From: Chrysemys picta bellii
Taxonomy: Eukaryota; Chordata; Testudines; Emydidae
Direction: 5' to 3'
Length of the DNA: 64,000 nucleotides
NCBI RefSeq assembly: GCF_011386835.1
Contig: NC_088792.1
Span: forward strand, 222,297,894-222,361,893
The translations under genes and the position numbers were made by a program. Position 1 is the stretch's first letter. The number at the start of each line of letters is the position of its first letter. Shown here piece after piece: positions 46,789 to 57,060 of the stretch. A model generated the notes under the pieces. The model was given only the letters and a program-made list of their open reading frames with translations, was not told where the DNA came from and did no database searches.

Positions 46789-47790
46789 CCCATGGCTAAC
46801 TTCTCCTCTCACTCCGAGCCCAACGCGTCCTGTGCGTTCTGCGCCGGCAGAGGGGCCCCCTGGCCCAACGCCTCCGCCCCGCAGCTGCTCCCCGACTTCT
46901 ACCTGACCGTGCCCATCATCTACTCCCTCATCTGCGCCCTGGGGCTGACGGGCAACACCGCCGTCATCTACGTGATCCTGCGAGCTCCCAAGATGAAGAC
47001 GGTCACCAACCTCTTCATCCTCAACCTGGCCGTGGCCGACGAGCTCTTCACCCTGGTGCTGCCCATCAACATCGCCGACCACCTGCTGCGGCAGTGGCCC
47101 TTCGGCGAGTTCATGTGCAAGCTGATCATCTCCATCGACCAGTACAACACCTTCTCCAGCATCTACTTCCTCACCGTCATGAGCATCGACCGCTACCTGG
47201 TGGTGGTGGCCACGCTCCGGTCCAGGAAGATGTCCTACCGCACCTACCGCGCCGCCAAGCTGGCCAGCCTGGCCGTCTGGGCCTTGGTCTCCATTGTCAT
47301 CTCGCCCTTCGCGGTGTTCGCCAAGCTCCACCGGGAGCAGGGGCGCTCCCAGTGCGTCTTCGTCTTCCCCAGCCCGGAAAGCTTCTGGTGGAAAGTCAGC
47401 CGCCTCTACACCCTCCTGCTGGGCTTCGCCATCCCCGTCTCCACCATCTGCGTCCTCTACGCCGCCCTGCTAGCCAAGCTGAGACGCGTGCGCCTCCACA
47501 GCAACGCCAAAGCCCTGGACAAAGCCAAAAAGAAAGTGACGCTGATGGTGCTGGTCATCCTGGCCGTGTGCCTCTTCTGCTGGACCCCCTACCACCTCAG
47601 CACGGTGGTGGCCCTCACCACGGACCTCCCGCAGACCCCCCTGATCATCGGCATCTCCTATTTCATCACCAGCCTCAGCTACGCCAACAGCTGCCTCAAC
47701 CCGTTCTTGTATGCCTTCTTGGACGATAATTTCCGGAAGAGCTTTCGCAAGCTGGTTGAATGCAGGGCGTCCCCCTAGAGCCCCCAGGCG
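46730..47790. promoter_or_regulatory. CpG-rich island covering the NPBWR1 coding exon
   Basis: CpG dinucleotides and GC are far denser here than in the AT-rich flanks, and third codon positions are overwhelmingly G or C. This is typical of a CpG island over an intronless GPCR exon. Confidence 0.6.
46792..47778 (+). CDS. NPBWR1: Neuropeptide B/W receptor 1 (class A GPCR)
   Basis: Plasma-membrane receptor for neuropeptides B and W; the family couples to Gi/o and is expressed mainly in the brain, with roles in feeding, stress and nociception (family knowledge). The 328-residue frame has the full seven-helix layout: N-terminal sequons at N3, N11 and N26; GN at 54-55 in TM1; LAVAD with D83 in TM2; C109 and C188 as the conserved disulfide pair; DRY at 133-135; W163 in TM4; P215 in TM5; CWTP at 263-266 in TM6; NPFLY at 303-307; and C324 as a possible palmitoylation site. 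The ECL2/TM5 stretch (EQGR..C, VFP.PE.FWW) follows NPBWR1 rather than NPBWR2, although the tail DDNFRK resembles NPBWR2. The open frame extends upstream to 46702, but I chose the ATG at 46792: it gives 328 residues, the length I recall for human NPBWR1, an NPBWR1-like N-terminus, and lies three bases after a strong splice acceptor. No frameshift or stop is present. NPBWR2 is the alternative. Confidence 0.93.
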   Translation: MANFSSHSEPNASCAFCAGRGAPWPNASAPQLLPDFYLTVPIIYSLICALGLTGNTAVIYVILRAPKMKTVTNLFILNLAVADELFTLVLPINIADHLLRQWPFGEFMCKLIISIDQYNTFSSIYFLTVMSIDRYLVVVATLRSRKMSYRTYRAAKLASLAVWALVSIVISPFAVFAKLHREQGRSQCVFVFPSPESFWWKVSRLYTLLLGFAIPVSTICVLYAALLAKLRRVRLHSNAKALDKAKKKVTLMVLVILAVCLFCWTPYHLSTVVALTTDLPQTPLIIGISYFITSLSYANSCLNPFLYAFLDDNFRKSFRKLVECRASP

Positions 47791-48178
47791 CGGCTGCGCT
47801 CCTTTGTCATTTTCAAAGGGGAAAAGCGCATCCCAGGGGACAAGACTCGGACGCCGGTCTGCGAACCAGCCTTGATCAAGCTTTAGATCCAATGTACTCG
47901 TGAAATCAAAGCACAGGCAGGATCCATTTCTTTTCGGTTTGTCTTGCAGCCAGTGGCACAGTGTTCATAGGGGAGGAATGGGGCTTTTTAAATCCACACT
48001 AGTTCCTTGGCCTAGTCTTACCCATCACGCTCATTCTTTTTCCTTCAGTAGGGTGCTCTAGAGTCCTGGAGGTTGTATATTATGGAGCAGGAGCAAAATT
48101 CAACATTTTACAAGATGTTAGTGAAGAATAGCTAAGTACTTTGACATCTATCTATATTACTGGAGATCTGTAAAGCCA

Positions 48179-48184
48179 AATAAA
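48179..48184 (+). terminator. Candidate NPBWR1 poly(A) signal
   Basis: A canonical AATAAA lies about 400 bp after the stop codon, followed within 20 bp by a T-rich stretch. It is the first canonical hexamer I see downstream of the CDS. Confidence 0.5.
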
Positions 48185-51163
48185 GATATTTTATTGAGTG
48201 CCTTGCTTAATGAATCTTAAGCCTGCTAGTTTTATATCTGCCGTACTTAAGTTGTAGCTCAGCTTCACTCCCTTACTCTTCTAAATAAATACACCATAAT
48301 TAAAAGAGCCTATGCTTTCATAGCAACCTGATATACCCCCGTCACCCTCTGGTCTGAGGCGCGTTGTTACTCAGAATCAGATCTCATATTTCAGTCCAGA
48401 AGCAGCAGAAATAATGCAGTGCTCAGTGTAAATGCTCAGAGGCTACCATGTATAAATCTCCTTCCCTATACATGAATGATTGTTAAAATGTTTTTTGCAT
48501 GGAATACTATCCTGCTGGCTAAAAGTCAGTCTGACCTTTCCGAACACATTTGAAAAAGAAATCACTATCTGGTTTTAGATCCTGTAGATTAGGCTATAAT
48601 TCTACATCTTTAACAACCTTTGAAAGACAGATCTCCCAACGAGAAAGAATAAGGGAAAGCACTAGTAACACAACGAAGCTTATTTCCTTTTAGATGGGAC
48701 CTAAATATGCCTATTAACGTCTCCTGAAATCCCACTGCTTTTTCTGCACGTAGCAAGGAGCCTTTGCATTGGCTTTAAGAAAGAAGAAAAGAGGAATCAT
48801 AGTGTGTAGAAATATGGATGTGTGTTTGGAGCCACCTTCTGTAGAAACTGGCATTTTCAGCCCAGCAAACTCTTCTATAATATAAAGTTCTCAGTTCCTA
48901 TTAGGACCAGAATATATGGTTAGGTTTATGTGCAATACATACATTTATGATAGGTTTCTACATCTTCTCAAAAACGCTCAGACTTCCCCCCCCCCCTAGC
49001 TACTTAAGGATCAGATGTTATTTCAGTATAAATCCTCACTTCAGAGATAACACTTTTAAAAGGGGTTCTGTCAAAAACAAACAAAAAACCCTACTTCCAC
49101 CCCTTAGCAGTCACATGTTAGCTTAACACTACTTTCAGAATAAAAAGTTAACATATTATTCATTATTTTGCCTTCAAAAATCCTATTTATCTTAACTTGG
49201 ACAATGAGAATAAAAAGATGAATTTGGCTCTTTTCAGTTTCACCCTTGTTCACATGCTGAAACAGTTCAGGGGAAGGTTGCATTTTTCCCCCCACTTCAC
49301 TTCTCTCCTACCCCCACAAGGAAAATTGACAGATTTGAAATATAGTTTGTAAAAATATTTCCAGGCATATAAGATTTTGAAACTGCAAAACTTTGTGGTC
49401 ATGTCTACTATTATTAATTCATATTACAGTAGCATTTAGGAGCCCCAGCCATGAACCAGGACCCCGTTGTGCTAGGCACTGCACAAGGACAGTCTTGTCT
49501 ACTTGATTTTTATGTGGCTGAAACTTACTATGTAAAAATAAAAAATAGTCAAATGTAAATACCCAGATCATCTTTTGTTTCTAAAACTAGGGTATATAAA
49601 TCGATATAGATTCTCGTTAGACAAACATCAATCAATAATACTCTTTATCTGAGGAATGGTGAAGATGATAGTTTTTCTTGTTGTGAATAGTAGTGGAGAT
49701 ACAATTTTTTTTTAATTGCCCTAATGAAAAAAATGGCTACACTTCAAAAGCTGACAGGTTTGAAAACATATTGAGTCAAATCTTCTGAAGTTGGTATTTA
49801 CAAGACCTAGTCACACTTTTTTCCATATGCTTAGTGACTAAGATATACTAATAGCAAATGCTTAGTTAAAGTTACAGTGCAGCATTTATATAAATTTCCC
49901 TGTTATTTGGAAGTGTAGAGCTGGTATGATTAGCTGGTTACATTTGTGTCATTGCTACTGATGTATTAAGAGATTGTTGTATATGTGCACTGCTTTCAAA
50001 TGATGCACTTATTAAAAATCATGGTACTGTATATTTTAAAGCTGCTCCAGCTTCTTAAATGTAAACATGTATAACATTAGCACCATATAGTTTAATCAGT
50101 GTAATAAATATTCAGGCCTAAATCCAGCTGCTGCCTCCACGGGTGCCTCTGACAGCAGAAGTGATGCATTACCACTGTGCAATAAGGCAGGTCTGGTTTC
50201 CAGGGGCCATACAGGGGTCTGCGCAAGACTTGCACAGAGCAGAGCTCAGGTCGCAAATGCCCTCTGTATGGCAATGCAAAGGGGCCACCTCCAACGCAGC
50301 ACCAAAAAGTGAGTGGGAACAGGTAATTGGGTGGTCTAATTGAAGTCTGGAGGATCTGCTACTGATGGAGACCTTCAATCTTCCCCCTGTGAGCAGGACA
50401 CAATATGGGGCTTATATGCTAAGTCAATCATTGGGATGAAGTGCCCCTTTTGAAGCCACTCTTCTACCATACCATGGTTTGGCTTGGTTATCTGGGCTGG
50501 TGCTGGACTAGCAGAGGAGGAATAATACAGAAAAAAATAGTTTTACCCCAAGAAGACTCTCTTAGAATCTGGGGAAAAAAACAGAATTAAAATATCTGCA
50601 CACTTTGTGGTGTTTTATTCTTTCTGAGAATTACAGTGCTCATGAAAGTCTGGGATTTTCTATACTAACTATAACCAAGCATTGTGTAGTCTTTCCCTGA
50701 GAACTTGGCCATGTCTTAGCACTGAGTAGTGGCTTTCCTGCTACTTCAGTTCTTGGACTTTACCAGAGTAAAGTATAAAGAGCCGTCAAATTATGTGATG
50801 GGACAAACAACCACTAAGAACTAATTTCAGATCATCAGCGCCTTTACTTTACCTCCTTTTTTGGGGCATGATTTGAACTCAAGTCAGCAGAAGCAAAAAA
50901 ATCTAGAGATACTACACCACTTTGGCCACATTTGATCTTTAATTTAAGGAGTATGTGTGAATGTCAACACTTGGATAATAAAATATTTGTTAGTGTAGTA
51001 TAACTTTAGCTCAATACTATGTCAATAATTCCTTATACACAGTAAACACATACTACTGTATCATTCCATTCTTATGAATAGTTCCTGCATGGCAATGGAC
51101 GAGAGAGGTATGAAATTCCATTTAATCACAGGGATCACTAATAGCATGTATATCACAAAGAGG
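48185..51163. other. Downstream flank of NPBWR1, no further gene recognised
   Basis: Long AT-rich stretch with only the tail repeat at 49424. Confidence 0.5.
49424..49500. repeat. L3/MIR-type 3' tail fragment
   Basis: CATATTACAGTAGCATTTAG, then GAGCCCCAGCCATGAACCAG and CCCCGTTGTGCTAGGCACTG. This is the clearest of the tail copies in the window. Confidence 0.6.

Positions 51164-51188
<25 letters not shown>
51164..51188. repeat. Poly-T tract
   Basis: An uninterrupted run of 25 T bases. It may be a retroposed poly(A) tail on the other strand, but no adjacent element is recognisable. Confidence 0.95.
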
Positions 51189-51194
<6 letters not shown>

Positions 51195-51383
51195 TGTAAA
51201 GGCATCTCTAGGATAAGCATCTTGCTGCAGTGGCTGGGTAAGAGCTAAATGACCATTTCCATTAGAATGGTCTCATCAGTGTAACCACTGACCCTTTCAG
51301 TAATCTAAATTTAATACCTTAAGCTAAGCTCAATAGGCATTTCAAAGCTCAAGATTTAACTCGTCCCTTTATCCTGCGTGACA

Positions 51384-52150
51384 GTCCTCGCTCGAGGGTT
51401 GATTGGTCAGGTAGTGTTACCTAGTGGTCAGGGGTTAGACCTGTGACCTGCCAGGGGGAAGGGGTTATTGGTAGGGGAGCCCAGTCCCTCCCCCTCCACC
51501 AGGCTCTGACCCAGGGCCCTTTGAGGGTCCTATGATCTGACAGCGGGGGATGCTTAAGGCTGCCCTCCCTCCACCACTCCCTATCAACATTCCCCTCCAC
51601 TCCCATGATTGTCTGAAAGTCGACATCTGAGTTAAGGCTGCATGAGGGATGTCCACTCACCACCAGGCACTTCCTGGCAGCTGCGTGTAGTGTGGTAGCT
51701 CTTTTTTGCTCTTGGGCAGCAACTGCCTCCTCCTGGGGTATGGCCAGATCAGTCCTAGGGCTTTCCCCTGCTGGGGCAGTCCAAACCAAGCAAAGGGAAT
51801 TACCAAAGTCTGAAGTTCGTATGAGGTGGGAGAGGGGAATGTTTCCCCCTCAGGCAGTCTCTGCAGCACGTCCTCCCTTCCCTCAGGGAAGGATTTATGG
51901 GCAGTTGTCTTAGGGAGAGATTTTACCTTCCCTCAGCTCTCCTCTGCTGGAGGAGCAGGTTGCAGGTCTGCTCTCTTCCCTGGGCTGCCACCAAATAAGC
52001 TGCTCCCCTGCCTTTTAACTCCTCCTCCAGTTGGTGCGTTTCCTACAGGTGTGGTGGAGACAGGGCTGGCTCAGCCCAGAGGAGTTCCTTATCCCCTTGT
52101 TGCCCGCCCAGGGTGGAGTTTGTACACTCCATCAAACCTTGCTAGCAAAA
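51384..52150. repeat. Possible LTR-like repeat
   Basis: GC and pyrimidine content rise abruptly relative to both flanks. The segment runs from near GTCCTCGCTCGAGGG to near TTTGTACACTCCATC. Open frames on both strands are short, overlapping and domain-free. Retroviral genes are not present. Confidence 0.35.
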
Positions 52151-52279
52151 ATTGACTTCACTGTGGTTGCATGGGTATAGCTAAGTATGAAATGTCATCC
52201 TTTGATACTACAATCCATTTTTTAATGGAAAGTGAGGCAGTCAGCCATGTGCTGAGCTTCTGAATTATGAATTTCCATT

Positions 52280-52744
52280 AAGAGCTGGTCGGAAAACCAA
52301 ATTTACATTCCATGGGAAATTCTGACATTTTGAAATTTGTTTTCATTCTGCATCAGAACAAATTTCACATTTCTCACAAAACAGAAATTCTGAGAAATTT
52401 TGATTCAGACACATTAACATGTTTCATTTTGATAGCAGCAAATTGACATCATCAAAATGAAATGTTTTGTTTTGATAGGGTAATTTTTGTATAGATAATG
52501 TCAGCACATTATGTATACTCGATCATAATTAATACTGTATAACGTACAATTTATGATATAAATATAATCAAAATAATATTTTAAAAGTCCAGATGAAATG
52601 AGAAAGTGAAAACAATTAATTTAGGCTTTTTTTCCCCCATAGAAAAGTTTGTGAAAATCAACAGAGTCCCACCAGACATTTTGATAAAACAGCTTTGTAA
52701 GTAAACAACATCTTTCAGAGAAAATTCATATTTTACTAGGTCTA
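52280..52744. mobile_element. Possible AGAGCTGG-terminus MITE, copy 5 (degraded)
   Basis: Left end AAGAGCTGGTCGGAAAACC matches the family; the right end ACTAGGTCTA is degenerate. The body repeats TTTCATTTTGATA and GAAATTCTGA words as in copies 3 and 4. The right boundary is unsure because 52690-52738 is also found downstream. Confidence 0.5.
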
Positions 52745-53263
52745 TTTTAAAAGCATTTCCCCCTTACGACTTTCTCAGTGATTGCTGAGACATTCAAAGT
52801 CCATTTGAACAGCCATTCTAGCACAGCTCAGATAGACACTGAAGGAATTCGTCTTTGGGTGGGGGGGAGACATCTCTTAGAGCCTGATTCTGCTTCATTC
52901 AAGCCAATGGGGGATTCATGATTGATTTCATTGGCCATCTATCAGCCACCCCAGGAGGTATGGAGTACCAATCTCTATCCTATATACATGGGAACTTTCT
53001 GTTATCAGTTACATTTTGTTTCAGGAAGCAAGACTAAGTGGAATGGCATGTAAATTTAGTACCAAGAACATGTCATCTCAACTAAACTTGTAAATTGTGA
53101 TTACACTTATCTTTAGGAAATGTTACAAATAGACTTCAGTGCCTCAGCAAATTAGTGTCAAATCCATTTAATGGCATGCTGCAATTTATGTTCCAGGAAA
53201 AGTGAAGAAAAAGACAGCTTTGTAAGTAAACAACATAATTCAAACAAAAGTCATGTTTTACTT
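52690..53263. repeat. Pair of dispersed direct repeats (about 48 bp each)
   Basis: A 22-bp identical word beginning CAGCTTTGTAAGTAAACAAC starts at 52690 and 53215. The similarity continues, imperfectly, through AAA.TCAT.TTTTACT to about 52738 and 53263. The 476 bp between them is not recognised. Confidence 0.75.
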
Positions 53264-54249
53264 AATGATCATCAAGTGTGGCTTAAATAACACAAGAGGA
53301 ACATCCTTTCTGGTTAATAAAGTCATGAAAACAGCAGGCGAGTTTAAGACGTGAATGTGAGTGTTGTCCATGATGCTAGCTGCCTGCGGATTTTGTTTAA
53401 ACTGATGTGCAGTGATACTTGTCTCATCCCCTGTTGGGACTTCTATTAACCCTGGCAATGTGACTTGGATACAAACAGCTGCGCAGTGCTTCTGTGAAGT
53501 TTGACTTGGTCCTATAGAGCAAATGCCCTAGTCAGCCGTCCAGTTTATACTAACAATAGGTTAAAATATGTATTCAACCCCATTGTTATCCAGTTGTGGA
53601 TGCCTGCATCTTAACCAATTTCTGGGGCAGTGTGATCTGGATCAGAAGGAAAAACCCTGTGACTATTTCTATTTAGGGGCTTCTGTTTGAGGACTAACTA
53701 AAGAAACCATTTTGAGGCATTTCCTTCCCTTGTGTGTGGGAGACTTGTGTTTCCCCCTTTCCCTTCCTCTGAACACATTTCTCACTGGCCGGGAGGGGGA
53801 CGGGACGGACACAATGGGTTACACCCTGGCATCTGTCACCAGATAAACATTATTTCACATTGCCTCTTATGCATGTTCAGCAATTGCAGAAAGATCATTT
53901 GGCTTGTCTGTCATTGTGCTGGAATGTAAACATAAATTCAGAAAAACACTATTACTTGTGGCAAATACAATCCATTAATACCTTCTTTGCTACCTTTATG
54001 TGCAGTAGCAACCCCCATGTCATGTTCTGAACACTGGCCCAAAAGTACACAACATATGGATTTGATATTCAAGATGAAATGTTCAGGTTACCAGGAATAA
54101 CATTTCTATCTGTTTCTGGGGGTACATGAATGCCCCCTCCAAACAATTAATGCCTCAGATACATTTATAATGTATTTTCCTCACATCAACCCTGTGCAGC
54201 AGAGAAGCATTATTTTCCCTAATTCTCAGAATCTGAGAGATTATGGGCC

Positions 54250-54325
54250 TGGGTTTCAGTGACCACTTGCAGCTCCCATTGAACTCAAGCTGTGGGTATT
54301 CACCATTAATGAAAATCAGGTCCAA
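54250..54325. repeat. Foldback repeat fragment
   Basis: GACCACTTGCAGCTCCCATT and CAAGCTGTGGGTATTCAC form a weak stem, followed by AATGAAAATCAGGTCC. Same type as 24085. Confidence 0.4.
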
Positions 54326-54370
54326 CACTTAAACTTTTCAGAAGCACCTAAGTAGCTTAGAAGCTTAAAG

Positions 54371-54467
54371 CCCATTTTCAAAAGTGGCTTAGGCACTAAG
54401 GAGCCTAAGTCTTGTTGAATTTCAATGAGACTTAGACTCCTAAGTGCCTAAATCACTATTAAAATGG
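54371..54467. repeat. Foldback repeat of the TTAGGC family
   Basis: CCATTTTCAAAAGTGGCTTA and CTAAGGAGCCTAAGTC on the left pair with GACTTAGACTCCTAAGTGCC and ACTATTAAAATGG on the right around a centre near 54420. Confidence 0.75.
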
Positions 54468-54904
54468 AACTTAGGCCCATAAGTCATTTACACATTTTTA
54501 AAACTTTTGCCCAATGGCTATGCCTACATTTGCGAGTGTACATAGTTACATGTGTGTTCTTGTGCCATAACCCCTGTCCTGTCTACAGATGAAGCCATGA
54601 AGACCATTCCTGAAGGACAGTCTAGTGCAAGAAAGCTAGCATACCTGAGAGAGCTTAGTATGTACACACCTCTGATGTGGCATGGTCCCATACCTGTTTT
54701 AAAATGCAGAGTGGATGGGAGCAAGGGGCATGTAGTGTTGTCAATAGTCCCCCAGGGCCATTCCTACAATGCATTCAACCCTTTGCCACCTGACCCTTAT
54801 ATAAACATATAAAGGTCCTGACCCCACCTTACCAGGAGTAGTAGCAACCTGCACTGTGCACTTCAGAACAGTTTTCTGCTAAAATCTCTTGATCAGTACA
54901 CAAG

Positions 54905-57060
54905 ATCATGGTGTGGTGAGCTAAGAAAAGGTCATAGGTGACCCAAGAGGAGCCATTTGATCTCTGGAGCACACGCAGGTGCAGATCAATATTTAGTCAG
55001 AGTGCCCCTTTCTCCATGACTTCGCCTGAGTTAGCCAGAGCATTCACTGAACCGGGAGATTTCCCAGAAGCTGAAGGATGCAGGCGTTCACCAGACTCCA
55101 TCGCAGTACTTCAAGCTCCTGTACTGGAGGGTGAAGGACTCAAAGAGTTGCTCTGCAAGGGGACATAGCACACGCTCCCGCTAAAATGAACTGTACCAGG
55201 TATTCTCCAGCACTGTGAGTACAGAGCCCGCAGTCACTCATGACCTAGTCCTCAACCCTACTGGCCTCATCATATGACAGGATGCTGATGAGGGGCAGGG
55301 TGAAGAGGAAGCCCCAGGAGACCCAGAGAAAGAGGAGCATGTGATTCTTCACCTCTACCGAGCAGACCCCCTTGAGGAAGCCCCCTCTGAGGAGGACCCC
55401 TACCTGTGGCAGGAACTAGAATCCAAGGTGGGTAAGTTACCTTACATCCCCACACACCACGGAAATAGCCCCTCTTGTTCCAAGAATACATGCCTGACAC
55501 CCCCACCCCTGCCCCTGCTTCATCCTGACCCTTCATCCTGGTCCATGAGCAGGCCAGGGCTGTAAATTAGATTTTATTGAAATCTCATGATCCACTGTAA
55601 AGTAGTAGCATAAGTTATAACAGTATTAACAAGCAGTCTCTGTGCCCCTGTGTGTTGGCATGTTTGCCAGCCAGCATTCCAAGTAGTGATAGGGAGGAAG
55701 GGAGAGGGGTTGGTAGCTTGGCTGCGCGTCTAGGAAGTGAAAGAGAATCAATTGTTTGTCTGAGGAAAGTCAGAGCAGCCTATTCTCCCTGTGACCATTG
55801 GAAATACTTATTACCATTCCCAGTCCCTGGTGTGTGGACTCTCCCTGTGCCAAGCCACTCTGCAGAAGCCATGAGAAGTGGGGATGGGTGAAGGATCCAC
55901 CCCAGCCAATGAATAAACACAATGCCATGTCCCTCAGCAATGGAGAAGTTGTGGTGTTAAAAGTAAAAAAACTATGCTTCCATAGTGACTTTGTTATTCT
56001 GTGCCTTTCAATACTGTTTTCTGGACATGCGGCCAGACTTTCTGGCAATGGACCGAGGGCTAGCAGGTGGGTATATTTTGTCTACAGGTCTCTGTTCCTC
56101 TTCCACAGAAACTCCATCTGTTAACATAGAATACAGTCAACTTCCTCTTGAATTGCCACCCAGTCCTGTAAGCATAAAATAGCAAATTTTTGGTGTAGAA
56201 GAAATTCAAGCTTGATCTTCAAGTTTATCAGCAGGGCAAATGTGCTTGATCAACCTTCACAGCTTGCCAAACCCCTCCATTCAACTATAAGTAGAGGGGT
56301 CACCATCATCAGAAATCTGTCTCTGCCCCAGGTAGCCAGATATCCTCTGTGGTACTGGAAAACCACTTCTCTTTTCCATCCCTGTACCTTCACAACTGCT
56401 ATGTTCTCCACGTGATGAACAGCCTTTAAAGAACAGAAAGGTGACTTGGCCTTACCCCTGAAGGAACCCAACTCCACCCCCAAGCAGTTCATCTGTGCAT
56501 ATTAACATTACAACATTTTAATAAAATTAATGCAGGTATCTTACCCTTTTTCACCTCAGCTCTTTCCTTGTGGGCTGCAAAAGTAGTCTGAAGGAAGGAG
56601 GCTGTAACAGCTGTATTCCTTGGATTTAAAAAAGTATCAGTATATGTAGGGGGATTTAGGTGCCTTCCAAAGAAAAATGAAATATGTTACTTTTGTGTTT
56701 GACTTGGCAGGACACTCTGATGCTGAGGGAGAACCCATTCCACCAGGAGAGGCACTGCAGAGATAGCAGAGGAAGATACCGAAGGACTCTGGAAGACCTG
56801 CTTGTTGCCATAGACAGAAGGAGTCAGGAGCAGTTGGACTTTAAGGCAAGGGGAGGGGTCAAGCTCTTAGGCAGGATGAGGCATTCCTGCAAATGCAGAG
56901 ACAGCACGACAATGGGAGCCTGCGTACAGGGAATGGGATCATGCAGTCCCTAGTCCAATTAATGGCAGAATGCTTTTGAGGCCTGACCATCACGATTGCT
57001 GCTGCTCCATTCCTGGAACAGGCAGCTTCCCCCCCCGCCCCCCTTCTCCTCCTAAAGCTG
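54905..57060 (+). pseudogene. Decayed Myb/SANT-like (Harbinger-type) coding remnant
   Basis: One frame near 55047-55120 reads EISQKLKDAGVHQTPSQYFKLL, resembling the third helix region of Myb/SANT-like domains carried by vertebrate Harbinger elements and their domesticated relatives. Near 55280-55430 another stretch reads as an acidic linker (EEEAPGDPEKEEH, LEEAPSEEDPYLW). Near 56700-56850 a basic, helix-prone segment includes TLEDLLVAIDRRSQEQLDF. The pieces lie in order on the plus strand but are separated by stops and frameshifts, and no DDE nuclease motif was identified. It may be an old transposon copy or pseudogene; a multi-exon gene is less likely given the stops. Confidence 0.38.

Noticed and set aside
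46702..46791. Upstream in-frame start for NPBWR1
   Set aside because: The 30 extra residues do not resemble known NPBWR1 N-termini, and a splice acceptor separates them from the chosen ATG.
46615..47892. Large ORFs antisense to or out of frame with the receptor
   Set aside because: They are shadows of the GC-rich NPBWR1 exon; only the plus-strand frame has the complete GPCR motif set.
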